The position numbers and the translations under genes are program-made. Under the pieces are notes generated by a model that was not told where the DNA came from, did not search any database, and was given only the letters and a program-made list of their open reading frames with translations. Below, piece by piece: positions 6,271-7,204 of a stretch of DNA of 7,204 bases. Position 1 is the first letter of the stretch. Each line of letters opens with the position of its first letter. The stretch spans positions 1 through 7,204 of the forward strand of contig JAYVEV010000134.1 of assembly GCA_043773745.1 (NCBI GenBank), written 5' to 3'. This DNA comes from UKL13-2 sp043773745 (GTDB taxonomy: Bacteria; Pseudomonadota; Gammaproteobacteria; Burkholderiales; Usitatibacteraceae).

Positions 6271-6938
6271 ATGCGGCTCTGCCCCAACGTCTGGTTGCCG
6301 AGGCGCTGGGTACCGCATTGCTGCTCGCGACAGTGGTAGGCTCGGGCATCATGGGCGAGCGCCTCGCAGGCGGCAACATGGCCATTGCATTGTTGGCCAA
6401 TGCTATCGCCACGGGTGCTGCGCTCTACGCCCTCATTACAACCTTTGGACCGATTTCTGGCGCGCACTTTAATCCACTGGTGACAATAGTTGAAGTCATT
6501 GAAGGTCAGTTGCGCGGCCGCGAAGCTGCCCTCTATTTGTCATGTCAAATTGTCGGCGCGCTGGCGGGCGTGCTGGCTGCACATACGATGTTCGAGCTAC
6601 CCTTGTTGCAAATATCACAGCACGCACGAACCGGTGCGTCACAATGGTGGAGTGAAGCGCTCGCCACCTTCGGATTACTGACAGTCATTTTGCATTGCGC
6701 GAAATATCGATCAGGCTCAGTGCCCGCCGTGGTCGCCTGCTACATCACCGCCGCTTACTGGTTCACCTCCTCAACCTCTTTTGCCAATCCGGCCGTCACT
6801 TTCGCCCGATCATTGACCGATACCTTCGTCGGCATTCGCCCAACCGATGTGCACGGCTTTATCGCCGCCCAATTTACCGGTGCGGCTCTCGCCTACTGGC
6901 TCTATCGTTGGATGGAGAAAAAAGTGCTGGACAAATGA
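6267..6938 (+). CDS. aqpS: AqpS-like aquaporin (MIP family) channel of the ars operon
   Basis: This 223-residue inner-membrane channel of the major intrinsic protein family probably lets arsenite (As(OH)3) made by ArsC diffuse out of the cell. The MIP pattern is clear: an N-terminal AEALGTALLLATVVGSG helix, first half-helix motif SGAHFNPLVT (N69-P70-L71), and second motif FANPAVTFARSLTDTF (N174-P175-A176), with about six hydrophobic spans between and around them. Two points are unusual: alanine of the first NPA is leucine, and V177 stands where water channels and GlpF carry the ar/R arginine. The valine agrees with what I recall for Sinorhizobium meliloti AqpS and would widen and neutralise the constriction. 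The length is short for an aquaglyceroporin (about 280 in GlpF). It is coupled to arsC by ATGA, with AAAGAGA 7 nt upstream of the ATG. A general glycerol or water facilitator is less likely given the operon. Confidence 0.9.
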   Translation: MNAALPQRLVAEALGTALLLATVVGSGIMGERLAGGNMAIALLANAIATGAALYALITTFGPISGAHFNPLVTIVEVIEGQLRGREAALYLSCQIVGALAGVLAAHTMFELPLLQISQHARTGASQWWSEALATFGLLTVILHCAKYRSGSVPAVVACYITAAYWFTSSTSFANPAVTFARSLTDTFVGIRPTDVHGFIAAQFTGAALAYWLYRWMEKKVLDK

Positions 6939-7045
6939 AGTCAATTTAAATTAATAGCGCTAATATCCGCGGGCATCTTGAAGCATAAAGGTGAATTCGC
7001 GTACGACTTGTCGCAACTCAGGTTGAACGGGAAGGGGTGAGGTGA
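6939..7045. other. Spacer after aqpS with AT-rich palindromes
   Basis: No gene is seen. Directly after the aqpS stop there is a perfect 10-bp palindrome AATTTAAATT (6943-6952) and then TAGCGCTA (6955-6962). Neither is followed by a T-run, so I cannot call an intrinsic terminator. The spacer may mark an old junction between the ars operon and the transposase remnant. Confidence 0.4.
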
Positions 7046-7204
7046 GGCAAAACCAAGAGTGCAGCCAATCAGGTCACCAAGCCAGCATCGCTGTGGCGGC
7101 GCATCGAGGCGGCTATCCTCAGGCGGTACTCGCCCGAACAGATCGTTCATGTTCTGAAGCTGTCGGTCAGTGTGGCCGCGATTTATCGTTATGTGCATCG
7201 CAGC
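7046..7204 (+). mobile_element. IS30-like transposase fragment, 5' truncated and open at window end
   Basis: An open frame of 53 codons without a stop runs off the window. Its translation contains LWRRIEAAILRRYSPEQI and then SVSVAAIYRYVHRS, which resembles the IS30-family pattern (W-x-IE-x-L ... WSPEQI ... VSHE-IYR) that precedes the DDE domain. No ATG or GTG start is present in the frame after the TGA at 7043-7045, and the upstream bases do not encode the N-terminal helix-turn-helix expected of IS30 enzymes in any forward frame. It is therefore probably a remnant or an inserted-into copy. The DDE catalytic region would lie to the right and cannot be seen. The family call rests on a short motif only. 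Confidence 0.55.

Noticed and set aside
6941..7198. Minus-strand open frame of 85 codons at the right end
   Set aside because: It is opposite the IS30-like frame, shows no recognisable motif and lacks a ribosome site.

Overview
The window is a moderate-GC proteobacterial chromosome or plasmid segment. A TonB-dependent outer-membrane receptor shows that the cell is Gram-negative. The protein families and gene order fit a beta- or gammaproteobacterium, perhaps Burkholderiales-like, but the sequence alone does not fix the taxon.

Left part (1-4988, all minus strand): a carbon-acquisition block. Read in the direction of transcription it is a TonB-dependent receptor (4988 to 2619), then an IlvD/Edd-family sugar-acid dehydratase (2506 to 773), then an HpcH/HpaI-family class II aldolase (764 to beyond base 1). 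The last two are 8 nt apart and form an operon. Together they make the core of a non-phosphorylative route in which an aldonate is dehydrated to a 2-keto-3-deoxy acid and cleaved to pyruvate plus an aldehyde. The receptor probably brings a related ligand across the outer membrane. The exact sugar cannot be read from the sequence. Between receptor and dehydratase, a 112-bp gap holds a perfect 8-bp inverted repeat and a weak promoter-like sequence.

Middle (4989-5402): a 414-bp divergent control region with no convincing gene. It holds a good sigma70-like promoter for the receptor (implying a leader of about 220 nt), a pair of overlapping hairpins with a T-run, and a promoter for the rightward operon whose -10 box lies almost on the start codon.

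Right part (5403-6938, plus strand): a compact arsenic operon, arsR-arsC-aqpS, with overlapping genes (8 bp and 4 bp). It encodes an ArsR repressor with a C-terminal cysteine cluster, an LMW-phosphatase-type arsenate reductase, and an aquaporin-family channel in place of an ArsB or Acr3 pump. This matches the logic known from Sinorhizobium meliloti AqpS: arsenate is reduced in the cytoplasm and arsenite leaves passively through the channel. The channel has NPL for the first NPA motif and valine where most aquaglyceroporins have the selectivity-filter arginine.

Right edge (6939-7204): a short AT-rich palindromic spacer, then an open frame resembling the middle of an IS30-family transposase without its N-terminus, running off the window. 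The ars operon therefore borders mobile-element debris. I see no CRISPR array, tRNA, rRNA or obviously new system. The pump-less ars operon is the most interesting content.
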